The notes: a model not told the origin generated them from the letters alone. Positions 24,656 through 39,368 are shown, counted from the stretch's first letter. The stretch: DNA of 64,000 nucleotides from Wuchereria bancrofti (GCA_005281725.1 SSBO01000010.1:1-64000), one strand, 5' to 3'. A program made the numbers and translations.

Positions 24656-26342
24656 CTAACTATAAGTCAATTATTTGCTGATATACGATGTTAACAGTGA
24701 TAAGCAATAATCATTAATGCAGTATAATATTGTTGCGAATGATTTAATCAATCAGAAAAATATAATTGATTGATCAACTAGCCAAAGAAAAAAGAAAAAA
24801 TTAGAAGTGAGTGAAAAGATTGTAAGCTTATTTCTTGTTGCATGAATAGATTTTAAATTATAGTTGAATTTCAAAGAGAGTAAAAATTGAATATTTAATA
24901 CTTATATCAAACTAATTATCATATCACATTTCTTCATTGTAATCACTATCATATCACTTACATGTTACTCAAATATTATATATTATGTATAAAAGTAAAA
25001 GTAAATGTAAAACTGAATACTTTACATGGTTAATTTGAAATTATTTGAAGACTTGAAAAAAAGAGAAATTAAGAAATTTGACAATTAACAACGCTTTGAA
25101 GAAGTAATTGATTAAAATACGATGAAATAAAAACTATTAAAGATAAAATGAGCAAAAAAAATTAATTATTAAAAATGATAAATACATATTCTGGGAAATT
25201 TTCAACATAGTAAGATGAAAATAAATTTACAATGTGAAAGAATCATTGGTTTAAAAAGAAAAAAAAAAAACCCGAAAATTAAAATCTTCAGATTAAAATC
25301 TTAAAATCAAAGTAATATCGATCGATATGGTAAACTTTCTACGAGTTGAAAATATTAATTCAAAAGTGTTAATTTAAATTTAAAATAATCTAAGCGAAGG
25401 TTGGTTCATATCATAGAATAATATTAAGTAATCAGTTATTAATAAGATCAAAAAAAAAAATACATTGCAGTAGCGTAGACGACATTTACTAATGAATGAT
25501 TATTTAAAGAAAATAAATTACAATAAAAAAAAAAAGAAAACAAGATTATTTTGTTTAAAGGACATTTTGAAATCAAAAAATAATCGTTAATTAAAAAGAT
25601 CAAACTCGTTATATTACAAAATATAACGATGGATCTTTGATCATGTCCTCAGATAATACGTATCAATCAATGATTTTTATCAGTATGATCAAGTTTTTTT
25701 TTTTTTTTTTCAAGATTATAAATGAATTTTGGAGAAAATATAGTATTACAGGTGATAAATGATAGCAAAGACATAAAAAGTGAAACAATGTCTTATAGCA
25801 AAGATGCGAAATTTTACAAATGTCTCATTAACTTTTAGAATTCGATTCGAAACAGTAACTCAAAGTGATTAGTAGACTATAAATATAATATGTTCATTAT
25901 CGAAGTAAAATTAGTGATAAGAATGTAATTGATAAGTTAGTGATAAAGTACTTGAAAGTAATTAATGTTCTTATAAAGTGATAATATCCATAATATTATT
26001 AGCAACAAATATTTGAAAAAATTTTGATAATGACGAATTTGACATGAAGCAGAGATTGAAATGAATAACTAACACTTCAATTCTTAAATGTTATCATTCA
26101 ATTCATGTAATTCATTTCGACAGTACAAATAAATTAAATTAAATTTATTAATTCAATTTATCAATGTTGACAACTGCTTATCAAGTGCAGATTTTAATTT
26201 TTTAATGTATAATTATAATTCTTTATTAATATATACATAAATTTTAATGTATAGCTATTGATAGTCTATAAAACATTTAGCATGAAAAATCTTGGTAATA
26301 ATTAACAAACCTCTAACTTTTCTCACATTATTAATTGTATAC

Positions 26343-26343
26343 C

Positions 26344-26405
<62 letters not shown>
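26343..26405. repeat. (ATT)n microsatellite
   Basis: A near-perfect ATT/TTA trinucleotide tract, with shorter related tracts to about 26510. Confidence 0.95.
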
Positions 26406-26408
<3 letters not shown>

Positions 26409-26734
26409 CATTATTGTTGTTATTTATTATTATTATTACTAGTTATTATCATCAATTAATAATATTGCTTTTTATTATTATTATTATTATCAATTAGTAA
26501 TATTACTTTTATTGCTGTTTTGCCGTTAATTCTTAAGAATGATTGATTTCTACTTTTAAAAAGACAAATTTCAATCAATTTGAAGAAATTGTCAACAAAT
26601 ATTTTTCAACAAATGCTTTCTTTTATTTTAATCATACGAATATCGCTTTTACAAACAAACAACTTTTCTCTTTTTCCTTCTCTCTCTCTCTCTCTCTCTC
26701 GTTCCTTCCGTCTGTCTCTCTCTATTGGTCAGTG

Positions 26735-26780
26735 TCATTTGGTTGACAACGGCGCAATGTTGCCAACTGGTAGCCATGGT
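26735..26780 (+). other. GC-richer island, possible exon or promoter core
   Basis: After a CT-rich tract and a GGTCAG acceptor-like site comes a 45-base open stretch reading CHLVDNGAMLPTGSH, ending at CATG|GTAATT, a plausible donor. The island also contains ATTGG and TTGGCCAA boxes. On the minus strand the same DNA reads ATGGCTACC in good start context. No neighbouring exon was found, so a lone exon, a promoter core or chance are all possible. Confidence 0.25.
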
Positions 26781-29700
26781 AATTTTGTCATCATCATTTG
26801 GCCAATATCACCAAAACTTGTCCTTTATATTTACACATTTTTCTATATTCTTATTAATTTTTACTTTCTATTTTTTTAAAACATTTTCTTTTAAACATTC
26901 CTCTAATTTCTATTTTTAAACAATTTAATATTATGTGATGCTTTTTCATTATTTTCAATTAATAAATTTGTTCCTATTTTTTTTTTTCCTAAAAATTTGC
27001 GAAAAAAATTAGGAGAAAAAAGCAATTTTTCAAAAATTTATTATCTAAAATTGATTCCGTAAAATATAAGTCTCATTTAAAGAGCAAAAAAATCATTTTA
27101 AAGCTGAAATTGATAAATTTTAATGATAAATTTAATTGGCACATTTGTTAACTTTTAAAAATTAATTAGATTTTGTTCACTGATTTCTTTTCTTCTTTTA
27201 CTATCGCTTAATTGTTATTTCCCTATTTTTCATATTTAATTATTTTTGTTTAAAATTCTTCTTCAATATCCAACAATGTAGCGTTATTTTATTCTTACTT
27301 AAAACTAAATAATTAGATAGCAATAGCATCACAAGCAAAAATGCTAATAATTATTACATTTAACTGTTTGTTGAGAATGTTACTCTGAAAATTATGACTT
27401 AGGAAACAATTTTTAATTTTAATCTTAGTTACAAATCGGAATTGTTAAGTATTAAATCAAATAATAAGCTTTAAAAAAAACTTATTCAACATAGAAGAAT
27501 GGACTGTTGTGAATGATTCAACTACAAAATTCATTATTATTATGATAATTTTATCACTATAAATTTTATTAAACAACAGAGAAGCACCTCCGTCATTCTA
27601 AATTTTTAGAAAATTTTCAATTATGGAATTCAAATGTTAAGCTTAATTCGTACATTTGTTAGATTTTAAGGAATAAACACACTTTGCTTAATTAAATTAT
27701 TCGTGAAATTTTAAAAGTTCTTTCAAATAATCTGAAACATTTTTATGGTAAAAATTTTTTTTTATAACAACCGAGTTAAGGTGAAAAAATTCTTTATAAC
27801 TGAATTTAAAAAAAAAAAATCTTTTTTTAATAGCCGTAGATCTATCATTGTTCATTTTCAGTTCTTTCTTTTTTTTTTTTTCAAAGCTATATTCATCACT
27901 TAAATTTTCAAGCAATTAAAAGTGGAATTTAATTTCAAACACATAATGAAAATTACTACAGAGTAGAGCATATAGTAGGTAAATAAATTCTTTTTATTTT
28001 CTTTGTTTGAAAAGAAAAGAAGGATAAAGAATAGAATCTTTGATTTAACTTTACGTTTATTTCAAAGGGAATCAGTTAAGGTATGTTGGAAAGGAAACTG
28101 ATGGAAATTTAATTTAAAGTGAAAAGATGTAAATTTAACTTTGAATTTTCGATGATAGTGGAACAAGACGTATAAATTTACTTTTATTTTCTGCTTTATC
28201 AAAGCCGACTCTGATAATAAACAAAAAAAAAATCTTTAAAGAATATTTTCTGTTTTCCTGTACTTATAAATTTTTTAAATTTCAACCTGAAATCAATTTT
28301 TAGGACAAAAAAAAGGTTAGTCAGCTGATTACTCAATTTTAATTGTTATTCACATTGTTAGTAATCCTATTATTGTTTCAAACTAATCATTATTATCATA
28401 CTATTATTAATTATTGATAATAATGATAGTAGTATTATAATAATTATTATTAATGAAATGATCAAATAAGTTTTATCATTTGTGCTCCTAACTTGATATT
28501 ATGCTTTTATTCAATCATATCACTGTTAGTAATCACTTTTTTTCCTTATCATAAACATCTAATTTCATTTCATATTTGTAAATTTCCTATTTTACAACAA
28601 GTTTTATGATTATTAATCAAATGTTGCTATGGCAATATCTAGTATAATTCATTTCTAAGCTTTGATAAATTTAATTTCAACATTTATAGTAATATGAAAT
28701 ATTCATACATTAGCATCGTAATCATGCATCCAACAAATGCATTACATGAATATTTTATATTTCTTAAAAAAAAAAAAAGGAAAAAAGAATTCACTTAATA
28801 AGTTTAAAAAGAATTCAACTAAAACAAGAAGTAAATTTATGAAATTAAAAGAAAATTAACTGTGAGGAAATGAGTTCTTTGTTCATTCAAAAATAAAAGT
28901 AATATGGATAAAAGTATTTCGCCGTTTTTTTATTTATTTATATGTTTATTAAATACTATTTGTAAGCAAAATTTTTTTTCATCACTTATTTTACTAGTTA
29001 ATAAAATTTAGATACTGTGATTTTATGCTTAAATTTAAATAAAAATTAATTCGTACTTTTACTACTGCTTTATTACTTCTTACATATCTTTTCTAACTAT
29101 GTTAGTGCTAGGCAGCATTGTAGTACTTTTATATTCGTTAAATTTAAATTAAGTAATAAGTGGCTCAGTAATTTGTATTAAAATAATTTATAGTTTAGTA
29201 AATTACATTGAGTAATTTGCAACATGCTAAATAAATTCTTATTTTTATGAAAAATATTGAGTAAAATGTTAGTGATAATAAAAGGTCACTTTTGCAATTA
29301 ATTAATTTTTCAAACTTTAATGGTAACATTCATTCATTTATAAATGTCCTGAACATTTCATCTTCTTTCTTCTTTTTTTTTTTTCAAACCACAAAAATTA
29401 ATTTAAAAAAAATCAAATTGTCCTTTCAAAAGATTAGGCTCGAAAAGGAGAAAATGACAGCAATAATTTATTTCTAAATAATTTTATCTTATTGTAACGT
29501 ATCAAAATTTGATTCATTAAAAAGTTGAAAGATTTTGAAAAGAACAGAAAAACAAATTTGGAAAAAATCACACTTCATAATTTTGGAATTTTTAAAATAT
29601 TTTTGAAAGAGCTATGAGGCAGTTCTTTCTTTCTGTCCAACTTTACAAATGCTAATAATGTTAGGTGGTAAATTTTAAAAATTATCCGAAATTAATCTTT

Positions 29701-30560
29701 TCATTCTATTTTTCATCTTTTCTATTTTTCAATTCGTTGCTTATTTTCCCAGTATTATATTTCCATAAATTTCTTTAATACTCAAAATTTTGATACTATT
29801 TTAATTCCTTTTCAAATAGTTATTGGCGAATATAAGCATAAAAGGTATGATGTTAATTTGTCTTTTTCCTTAATATGTAAACAAAAAAATAAAAAAACAA
29901 AAAAAAAAAAACAAAACAAAAAGGATGTAAACAAAGAAAAAAAAAACATTAGTTTCCAGGAAGTTGTACATCATTTCTTTTTTCGTTTTTTAATTTTTTT
30001 TTATTTGTTTTGCTAGATGATACAATATTTTCTTCTCAATTTTATAGTCAAGAAGATTTTTGTTGTTTTTATTGAGCGCAAAATGAAATGCTTTAATGGT
30101 TAGTTAAACTTAACTGGTTGTATTTGTTCCATTTTATTATCACTCATAAATTATATCATCCAATTTTTAACTTGAACAGTATTTTTTTTTCTTTCTTCTT
30201 TTCATTTTTAATGTGAAAATAAGATTGAAATTAGATTTGAGAAGCTATTTTCAGACTTTTTTCTTTTTTTAATTAACAAATTCTAATTTTAAATACAACT
30301 TTTTTTCTTCCTTTACAATTCGATCATTTGCATAAGAAATAAATAGGATAAAATGAATGAAACGATTTTGTTTAATATTTTCCATTTGCGCACATTTATT
30401 GTTCACTTTTAATTTTCGCGGTTTTTCTTGTTTGTATGAAAAAAGAAAATGAATGGTAGTAAAAGGTAAGATAAGAAGGAATTATTCAAAGAGTTTTTCT
30501 CATTTCTCTCTTCTTTCTTCCATTTTTTAAAATTTCACATCTTTTAAAACATATGTCTCG

Positions 30561-30563
<3 letters not shown>

Positions 30564-30641
<78 letters not shown>
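30564..30641. repeat. (GT)n microsatellite
   Basis: About 39 GT units. A second shorter GT run at 30808-30838 follows the N gap, and the 150 bases after each run are identical. Confidence 0.95.
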
Positions 30642-30642
<1 letters not shown>

Positions 30643-30794
30643 TGTTTACCGATAATGGTTGAATTTCAATGTCAACTAGTACAAATTTTAGTTTTATTCA
30701 TTGCACAGGCAAATATTCTCTATGTGAAAAGAAAAAAAATATGTTTGAGTAAGGAAAGGGAAATTCATAAATGTTGAAATGAAGAATTAAAAAA

Positions 30795-30805
30795 NNNNNN
30801 NNNNN
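30795..30805. other. 11-N assembly gap with duplicated flank
   Basis: Sequence 30640-30794, starting with the end of the GT run, is repeated at 30837-30991 after the gap. Most likely one locus was placed twice where the assembler could not cross the microsatellite. Confidence 0.85.
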
Positions 30806-30839
<34 letters not shown>

Positions 30840-32525
30840 TGTTTACCGATAATGGTTGAATTTCAATGTCAACTAGTACAAATTTTAGTTTTATTCATTG
30901 CACAGGCAAATATTCTCTATGTGAAAAGAAAAAAAATATGTTTGAGTAAGGAAAGGGAAATTCATAAATGTTGAAATGAAGAATTAAAAAAAATTTTCAA
31001 TTTACACTTTTTTTTCAACAAAATTCATAATATTTAAATTGAAAATTGAAAAATGTACGAAAGGTTTCTCAAATTTTTTATCCAGGAATTATGAAAATAT
31101 GAAAGTGCTACTGATACTATTTTCCCTTTTTTTTTGAAATTTCAAATAAAAAAGCTTGTGTAAATATTAGGGAAAACAAGTAATTTAACATTATATTGCA
31201 ATTATTTAAAAAAGTATTCTAATTTTCTAATTTAAACCTTTGAAAATAAAATTCAAAATTTTAAATTAATACTGCTTTCTTTCATTTATCATTCTCATAC
31301 TCATCCCTTTACCAACTTATTCTGTAAATACAAATAAAATAAAAGTCATTAACAAAAAAAGAAAAAAAGAAAAACGAAACATAACTGCAGTAGAGAACAA
31401 AATTATATTCAAAAAATGAAAAAAAAACAAATTATGCTTAAATAAAAAATAGAAAAAAAGAAAAAAGAAAAAAAAAAGTGATTAATGATAGAAGCTGAAA
31501 CGTTATTTCCATTTAAGTGGCATAAAAAAATTTTGCCTAAAATACGGGGAATAAATATTTTTTTTTTCCTTTTGGCTCTTTCTCAATGAATGTCTTTTAA
31601 TGCAGTAAATGTAAATTTCATTTAAATGTAACAATCTTACATTATTATCAATTTTATCAATTATTATCAATATTACATTATTATCAATACAACATTATTA
31701 TCAATTTATTTAAATTTTCAACATTTCAATAGCATTGCTAAATTGTTAAGAAAGTTTTATTTGCTATGCTACAAGCACTTTTTTTTTTCTTTCGAAAAAT
31801 TCATAAAATGAATTTATTTTCACTTATTTCATCCATGCAAGATTACATGTTCAAAACATATGCAGAAAATGCAATAAAAGCAATACTGAATGCAATTAAA
31901 TTAGACTAAAAATAAGCCGGAATAGCAATTAATTATGAATTTCCGGAAAAGAAAGAAAAAATGAAATGACAAACAATGATATTAAAAAAAAGAAGAAGAA
32001 AATGAAATTTAGAAAAAAGGCTAAATGAAAAAAAATGGGAAGAAAAAAGAATTAAAAATGTACGTGCTTGTTTTTTTTTTTTTCTTTCTTCTTTTTGTCA
32101 TTTAAAATATTTTAATTTAATAGCTAGAAATTTTAAATTTAAATCTTTTGAAATCAAATAATCTTTTACTATACAAATGTATTATTAAACTTCATTTAAC
32201 CTTCAGAAAATATCACAACAATCATAACTATTTCCACGAGAATAATTGAATTCTATAAAGTAATCGAAACAAAAAAAAGAAAGAAAAAAGAAAAAGTGAT
32301 TTAATTTTTCAAAACACTTTTGACTAGTATTAAATTAGAAAAAAAGAAATTTCCCACAATATCTATTACAAATCCTTTTTTCTACAATTCTTCAAAGAGA
32401 AAATTAAAAAATTAAATTCCTAAATAGTTACGCTAATTCGTTCAAAAAAGACGTCATTTATTTGCATTTATAAATTAAAGCTAAAATTTGAGCGAATATG
32501 GACTTAATGCTTAATAATGATAATA

Positions 32526-32552
32526 AATTAATAATAATAATAATAATAATAA

Positions 32553-32599
<47 letters not shown>

Positions 32600-32600
32600 G
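32526..32600. repeat. (AAT)n microsatellite
   Basis: An AAT/TAA trinucleotide tract with a few interruptions. Confidence 0.95.
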
Positions 32601-34666
32601 AGCAATCGATAATAATAATAATAAACATCATTAATAGATAATAACAATAACAAGTAATAAAGAAATACTAAATTACAGCTTCTAATTTAATTAACTTAAA
32701 ATAACTTTTACACACTCATATTTAACCATTAAACAACACTCATACATACAAATATATCCATAAATAATGGGGACGAAGTATATTTTTGCTTTGCAATATC
32801 AAATTTGTCGTATATTTTAAAATCCTCTCTCTCTCTCTCTCTCTCTGCGCGTGTCTCTCTCTCCTTCTTCCTCTCCTTTCCATCTTGTCTCTTTCCATTT
32901 CATTAATACACTTTTTTCATTCCCATTTCTCATCCATTGATTGGCAATAAATTTCGAAGCATTTATGCAAATTTATGCGTAACAAAAGATTAAACCATTG
33001 TAACATTTAAAATTCGTAATGGATGATACATTCGATCATTAGAGCTTCTCTCTTTCACTCATTTCTCTTCAAATTGCTTCCTCTCTCTCTCTTTCTTTCT
33101 TTCTCTCTACCTTTATCCCTCCTCTCTTCTTGTCAAACTTTTTCAATTTCTAATCCATTTGTAATGCTTATTATAGCTAATAGCTAACTATTTAAATTCT
33201 TCCAATCAGTCTATTTTAATCGTATATCACTTAAACCATTTCATTTTCTTTTCCCCCTTTTTTTTTTCTTCTTCTTTCATTTGTTATTTTATTTATTTCC
33301 TTTTCCGGATATCATCCATCCTTTCCGGATATTAAATTACATTTTTAGACGATTTATTTCATTCAAACATCATTGACACTTCGTTGATGTATTTATTTGC
33401 ATATATCATTGCAAATGATTGAGTAAGCAAGCGCTATTGCTTGCTTATTCAGTGCCAATTTCAACTTATTTATTTGAAATGCTTATAGGAAGAGATAAGC
33501 TAAAGAAGCAAAACGAGAAAAAGTATTGCTTTTTAACTAAAAATTTCATCCAATTCAATTTGTCCATAAAAGTTTTGGTGCTTTTTTCTTTTTTTTTTTT
33601 CACATTTTTCCTTTTACTAAATGCTTTTGATACTAAATGGTTTTGATTGCATTTTATGCATTGCATGAAATGCGGTAAACTCATTCAGAATTTCATTGCT
33701 AATTCAATTTCAAATTATCATTTTGCATGAGAAAAAAAAAATGCATTTTATAGAGTGCAATATGTATGATATAATCAAAGTATTTTTGAATGAATAAAAA
33801 AGAATAAACACAAAACAGTGATTTTGTGCTGGAATAGTAATTTTAATAAAATTTAGAAAAAAGAAATTTTTGTTTTTCTTTTGGATGGATAATTTAATAT
33901 ATCAATTTTTTGTAAAGTAAGAAAAATTTTGTGCAAATCATAAAAATGTTTTCGAGTGATTAGATTGAATAATTTTGAATAATTATAAAAAATTGAAAAT
34001 TTGACCTTTCCTTCATTTCCATTTGTTTTTTTTTTGGTTGATAATGTAATAATTACTATTTGCAAACAATTTTGTATTTGCACTTTGTTTTCCATCCTTT
34101 TTTTTTCTTAAAGCCAAGTATAAAATTTTGAGGAAGAATTATTTATTTTGAGAAAAAAAAAACTTTTCAAATTTAATGTATATAACTTTTTTTATCTGTC
34201 ATAAATGCTTTGTAACATTGATTGAATATATAAGTTCTCGTCTCTTTCTTCTTTCTTTCTTTTTTCGTAAAAAATTTTAAATGAAACTTAAATCTAAACG
34301 AAAAAAAAAAAAACAAAAAGGAAAACTGTGATGATACAAGATAACAATATTCATTTATCCAAACAAATAAAATTTCCTAAATTTTATGAAAGCAAAAAGA
34401 AAAGAAAATTTTCCATAAAAAATTAAAATTAGTACTTTTTAATTTTATTTAAAAAAAATATTCGTAAAGACTGAAATTAATACTTTTTTTTTTAAGGAAT
34501 TTTATTTTAAACTTTCATTATTACTCTTTCATAAATTTACCTTTTTCCAATAAATAAATTATTCAAAATATATGTTACAAATCTAGACAAAAAAAAAAGA
34601 CCTTTTTTTTAACTTAAAAAAAAAAGGTGTTGACTGAAAACACGAAAATTGCAATTTTTCCACTTT

Positions 34667-34732
34667 TGTGTGTGTGTCTGCGTGTGTGTGTGTGTGTATG
34701 TATGTGTGTATGTATGTGTGTGTGTATGTGTG
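34667..34732. repeat. GT-rich microsatellite
   Basis: Interrupted GT and GTAT units (GTGTGTATGT type). Confidence 0.9.
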
Positions 34733-34959
34733 TTGTTCTTAGCGGGGCGCAAATATTCATAGATGTGAGATGGGAAGGAGAATGATTGAAGTGCTTGCTT
34801 GGGCTTGCTGTAAAAGATTTTGAAGATCACAGAAGTCTTGTCCAATCTATCATTCAAATTCTCATCGATCGTTTTCAAAAGAGTTTTGATTTGTTAAGAA
34901 AGGTTCTCAGTTGTCATTGTTGTCATCATCATTATCATCGTCATCGTTATCATCATTTT

Positions 34960-35112
34960 CATCTTTTTTTGCACCTCCTATTCCTCTCTCTCTCTCTCTC
35001 TCTCGCTCCTTCTCTCTTCATCTCTTTCTCATAGTTTACTTTAAAATCTTTTAACAAAAACCTTGCATCCTCTTCATCTTTTTTTGCACCTCCTATTCCT
35101 CTTTCTCCCGAC

Positions 35113-35143
<31 letters not shown>

Positions 35144-35305
35144 CATCTCTTCCTCATATTTTACTTTAAAATCTTCTAACAAAAACTTTGCATCCTTTTC
35201 ATCTTTTTTTGCACCTCCTATTCCTCTCTCTCTCTCTTCTTCTTTCCCTCTCTCTCTCTCTCTCTCATATTTTACTTCAAAATCTTCCAACAAAAAAACT
35301 TTGCT
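34960..35305. repeat. three-unit minisatellite, 115-125 bp
   Basis: Units begin with CATCTTTTTTTGCACCTCCT at about 34960, 35075 and 35200. They continue through a CT microsatellite to a TTTACTT[T/C]AAAATCTT block and a CAAAAAC[C/T]TTGC end. Unit length varies with the CT run. The spacing is not a multiple of three, so the open frames seen over it are not a coding repeat. Confidence 0.85.
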
Positions 35306-38300
35306 TGTTATTATTAAACTTTTTAGCTCCACACATTTTTATATATTTTAGCCTTTTTTATTACTTTTCGGTTTGATGCAATTTTTTTTCATTTATATGA
35401 AAATTTTGATAAACCAAAATTTTAATAAATGTAAACAATTTTCAAAAAAGGAGAAATTTTTTTCTCTTTCTTCATCCTTGTTTTATTGTTTTAAATTTTG
35501 ATATTATTTAAATTTTGTTATTGCTATTATTTTTTTTTTATCCAAATATTCTACGATTGAATTTATACTAAAATATTTTTAAGAATAATTGTTGACGTAA
35601 ATATGAACTAATATGTGAGTTATTTAATGATTACTTATACTTTTTAACTTTCATTAATTACATTGTCCAATAAATTTATGAATTTTGAATGATATGATGA
35701 AATGAAAAAAACAAACAAACAAACAAACATCTTTAATGCTTCATTTTTTATTCATTAATTTTAAGCTTCTTTTTTCTCCAATTCTTCTGTTTTTGAGTAA
35801 AAGTTAATTTTTATTTATTTTTTATTATTTATTTACTTTATTTTTGATTCAAATTCTTTCTTTCTCCTTTTTTTTTTTTGAAAAAATTCTTTCCTCAATT
35901 GAACTGATTTTTTTCCTTTCTCAAGTTCTTTTTTTAATTTCGATATTATTATTCTGAAACAATTCTTTTGAAAGAATTTATATATTTTATTCAAGTATGC
36001 TAATTGTTATTTATTATGATATTTGCTATTGTTAGTAGTCAACAACTTTAATTCAATCATAACTATGTTTCAAAATTTACTTTTGTTCTAATGGAGCATT
36101 TAGTTGGTAAATATAGCATCTACTTAAATACTTGAATACTGAAATAACATGTACTCAAATACTTAAAGCATTTATTTGAATACATAGGGCAATTTGTGAT
36201 GGGTATTCAAAGGGTAGCTAAATGCAATGTATACAATTTGTAAATAGAAATAAATTTTTAAAATTACCAAAGGGAAAATGAAAATGAGAAATATATGATT
36301 AGCAATATTCAATCTAAACTAAAAAAAATTTTGAATAATCATATCGAATTTTATCTTATCACTTCGATTGGTATATATGTATGTATCATTTTATAATTGA
36401 TGTACTAAATAATATTTTATTTACATTGTGTTAAAAAAAAAGGAAAAGAGAAAATTTCGCACTATTGATTGATTGATTGATTTTATTAAATTTTGGAAAA
36501 AATTTGAAAATAAGCAATTATTCATTCAAATTTTTTCAATACTTTATTGATTTTCTTTTTTTGAAGACAAAAAAATTAAAAATGGTTTGTATCATTTTTA
36601 GCAATAACATATAAAGTATGTGCTTTTTAAAAATTTTAATATGAAAGAGAATCCATTTTTTGACATATATAAGCTATATTTTTCATGTCACTTCCCGCAT
36701 TTTATATTACAACAAAAAAAAAAAAAGATTTTCTTTCTTTTTTTTTTTTTTAAAACAAATTGGGAAAAGAAAAAGACTAAAATTTAAATGAATGATAGTT
36801 TTGGGAATCCAAATAGAGAAGATTAAAATTTTTTTTTCTTTTTTCTCCTGCAAGAAACTATTTCCTTCATTGTCATTTGTCAAATGCTTATGCTAAAAGA
36901 TAATATCATAACAAGTTGAAAATAAAAATCACTTTGTTTTCTTTTTGTTCAAACTTTAACTTTTTTTTTTTTGTTTTTGATTCATATGCTTTGTTTTCTA
37001 ATTTTAATGAATTTTTAATCAAACTGTAATTTTTACAACAAAAAAATTCTAACATTTGATCTAAAATTATTACTTCAAAAATAACTCATTGAATATGTTT
37101 TAACAAATATTTGTAAAACATTTTGTATTAAATTAAACAAAAATTTCCATTTATGAGTTAAATAAATCATAAAAATTATATGAAATAATAAAGGAAAAGA
37201 TTAAACGAGAAATTATGATATCTTATTTACCTCTTAAAAAATTAAAAGATATGTATTTCTTAAAAAAGTTAAAACATACTTATCTCCTAAAATAGAAACT
37301 AAAAAAAAATGTCGTGTTGCACTGAACAAAACAAAGCAACAAAAATTAAAGAAAGAAAAAATAAACTAGAAATAAAAAAAAATAAATAAATAAAAATGAA
37401 GCGGAAAAGATTTATTTTGTGAATGTATTTTTTTTTTATTCAATAACATTTAATTCAGTTACATTTTCTTTCCTTATGTTTTTTCTTTTTCTTTTTTTTT
37501 TTTTTGCTTTGTTTTTTTTTCCTTTCCAAAACAAATTTCACAAGTTGCTTCATTTAAACTTGAAAACATATACCAATATATTTTAACTATTTACATCATT
37601 TCTCATCCGTTTTTTTTTTTCTGTTTTTATTTTTTATTTTTCTTTTTTGAATTTATTTTCTTAAAACTTTTAAATTTATTATTAAAGAAATGAAATATGA
37701 TAATATGATTGAAAATTATTTTTATAATATAATTTTTTAAAAGTATTATTTACATTATTTCACATACTTTCGTCGTTCATTCATTTCTAAATATTTAATT
37801 ATATTAAATATATTTTACATGTAATTATACTTAGCAAATACTAATTTGTCTATTATTTAAACTTCCGCTTTTGTCATTCAAATTTGCTCAAATGTTTGTA
37901 TAATTTGATTTGTTCCTAATGCGCATCGTTTCATTTATTGCTGACAATTACTGTCCTAAATAATATTATGTGTAAATATTTCTTCGTACATTATTATACA
38001 TTCATTAATTATCAAATTATCTCGTCTCTTTCTTTTCTTTCCTTTTTTTTTTTCTTCATTAATTAAATTTCATCTATTTGATTATTTGTTTCTTTTTTTC
38101 TTTCTTTAAATTTAATTTATTTGCTTCCGTTTCTTTTTTGAATTACAAATATAACTTATATTGTTTATTTACTTATATTTAAAAAATTTATGATGTGTTT
38201 CTTTTTGGGATAAGTTTTTTCTCTTTTTTTTTTTTTTTTTTGGATGTATGTGATAGTAATATGATATCAAAATTTTCAAATGATTTACAACTTATATATT

Positions 38301-38848
38301 TTACAACAAAAAAAAAAATTAACAAATTAATCAAAATTATTTAATCATCCATTTTACGGATTATTTCAACAAATTCTGTTATATATAATGACCTATTTCT
38401 ATCTAAAATTTTTATTTCAAAAATAAAAAAAAATCAAAAATCACTTTTTTTCTCCCTCTCTCTCTCTCTCACCCTTTCTTTCTCTCTCTCTCTCTCTCTT
38501 GCTGTCTTCTTTTTACAAGTCACAAATGGATTATTTAATTTGTTTGCTATATTCTACAAATTGCATGTCATTTGTCTTTGAAATTTGGTAAGAAATTGAC
38601 ATGAATTGGGTTAAAGAAATGCGACAGAAACGACAATAACAATGGAAGCGATGATGAGAAAAACCTATCAACAAGTATTAGAAAATCTATTTTTACTAAA
38701 ATATTTCTCAGTTAAATTATATTTCTATTTTATTTACGAGAATATTTTTCTCAAAAGAAAAAAAAAAAAATAAAATGATGTTTTTTCCTTATCAAAATTG
38801 ATTTGAATTATTTATTTAAATATATTTAAATATTTATTTAACTATGTG

Positions 38849-39198
38849 TTTTTTTTTTCACATGACTTTTTTTTTAAATAATTAATTTTAAAAAATGAAA
38901 GGTAAAAGTCTAGACAAAAAAAAAAATCTTGTTTTTTTCATGATTAGAAAGAAATCAAAGAATATAATCAATTTATACACGAACTTGTGTTAATTCATTT
39001 TATGAATTTAGAAAAAAAAAANTTTTTTTTTTCACATGACTTTTTTTTTTAAATAATTAATTTTAAAAAATGAAAGGTAAAAGTCTAGACAAAAAAAAAA
39101 ATCTTGTTTTTTTCATGATTAGAAAGAAATCAAAGAATATAATCAATTTATACACGAACTTGTGTTAATTCATTTTATGAATTTAGAAAAAAAAAAAA
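38849..39198. repeat. direct duplication around N at 39022
   Basis: Bases 38849-39021 are repeated almost exactly at 39023-39198, the single N being the junction. This is probably an assembly artefact from overlapping contig ends with poly-A/T borders. Confidence 0.85.
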
Positions 39199-39364
39199 AA
39201 ACTAATTGAATTTTCATCTCCATTTTTTTTTTTTGTCTTTTATATTCAAAATAAATTAAATATTACTATATTTGATTATTTTTTTTTTCACATTCGTTAC
39301 ATATCGCTATTTGGTGAAAAATTTTTTTCCACTTCAAATTTAAAAAAAAAAAAATTTTTTTTTT

Positions 39365-39368
39365 CAGG
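39365..39368 (+). promoter_or_regulatory. possible spliced-leader acceptor of kinase gene
   Basis: A long T run ends in TTTTTTCAG at 39367, 165 bases before the kinase start codon, with no obvious upstream exon. It may be the trans-splice site, giving a 165-base 5' UTR, or the acceptor of an unseen 5' non-coding exon. Confidence 0.35.

Larger units (their letters stand above)
24656..39366. other. 14.7-kb gene-poor, repeat-rich interval
   Basis: No multi-exon gene could be supported on either strand. The interval is dominated by poly-A/poly-T runs and simple repeats: ATT at 26343-26405, CT at 26679-26700, GT at 30564-30641, AAT near 32526-32600, CT at 32824-32850, GT at 34667-34732, and CT-rich blocks at 34980-35270. 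GC-richer patches that might hide single exons are at 26735-26780 and 34740-34910. The right part may contain regulatory DNA or a long 5' intron of the kinase gene. Confidence 0.6.

Noticed and set aside
26770..26783. X-box (RFX) like GTAGCCATGGTAAT
   Set aside because: Does not fully match the consensus, and no ciliary gene starts nearby; the kinase start is 12.7 kb away.
30553..30777. Open frame of repeated Val-Cys
   Set aside because: Pure translation of the GT microsatellite.
35114..35332. Charged KYERERERE-type minus-strand open frame
   Set aside because: Reads through the CT minisatellite, whose unit spacing is not a multiple of three.
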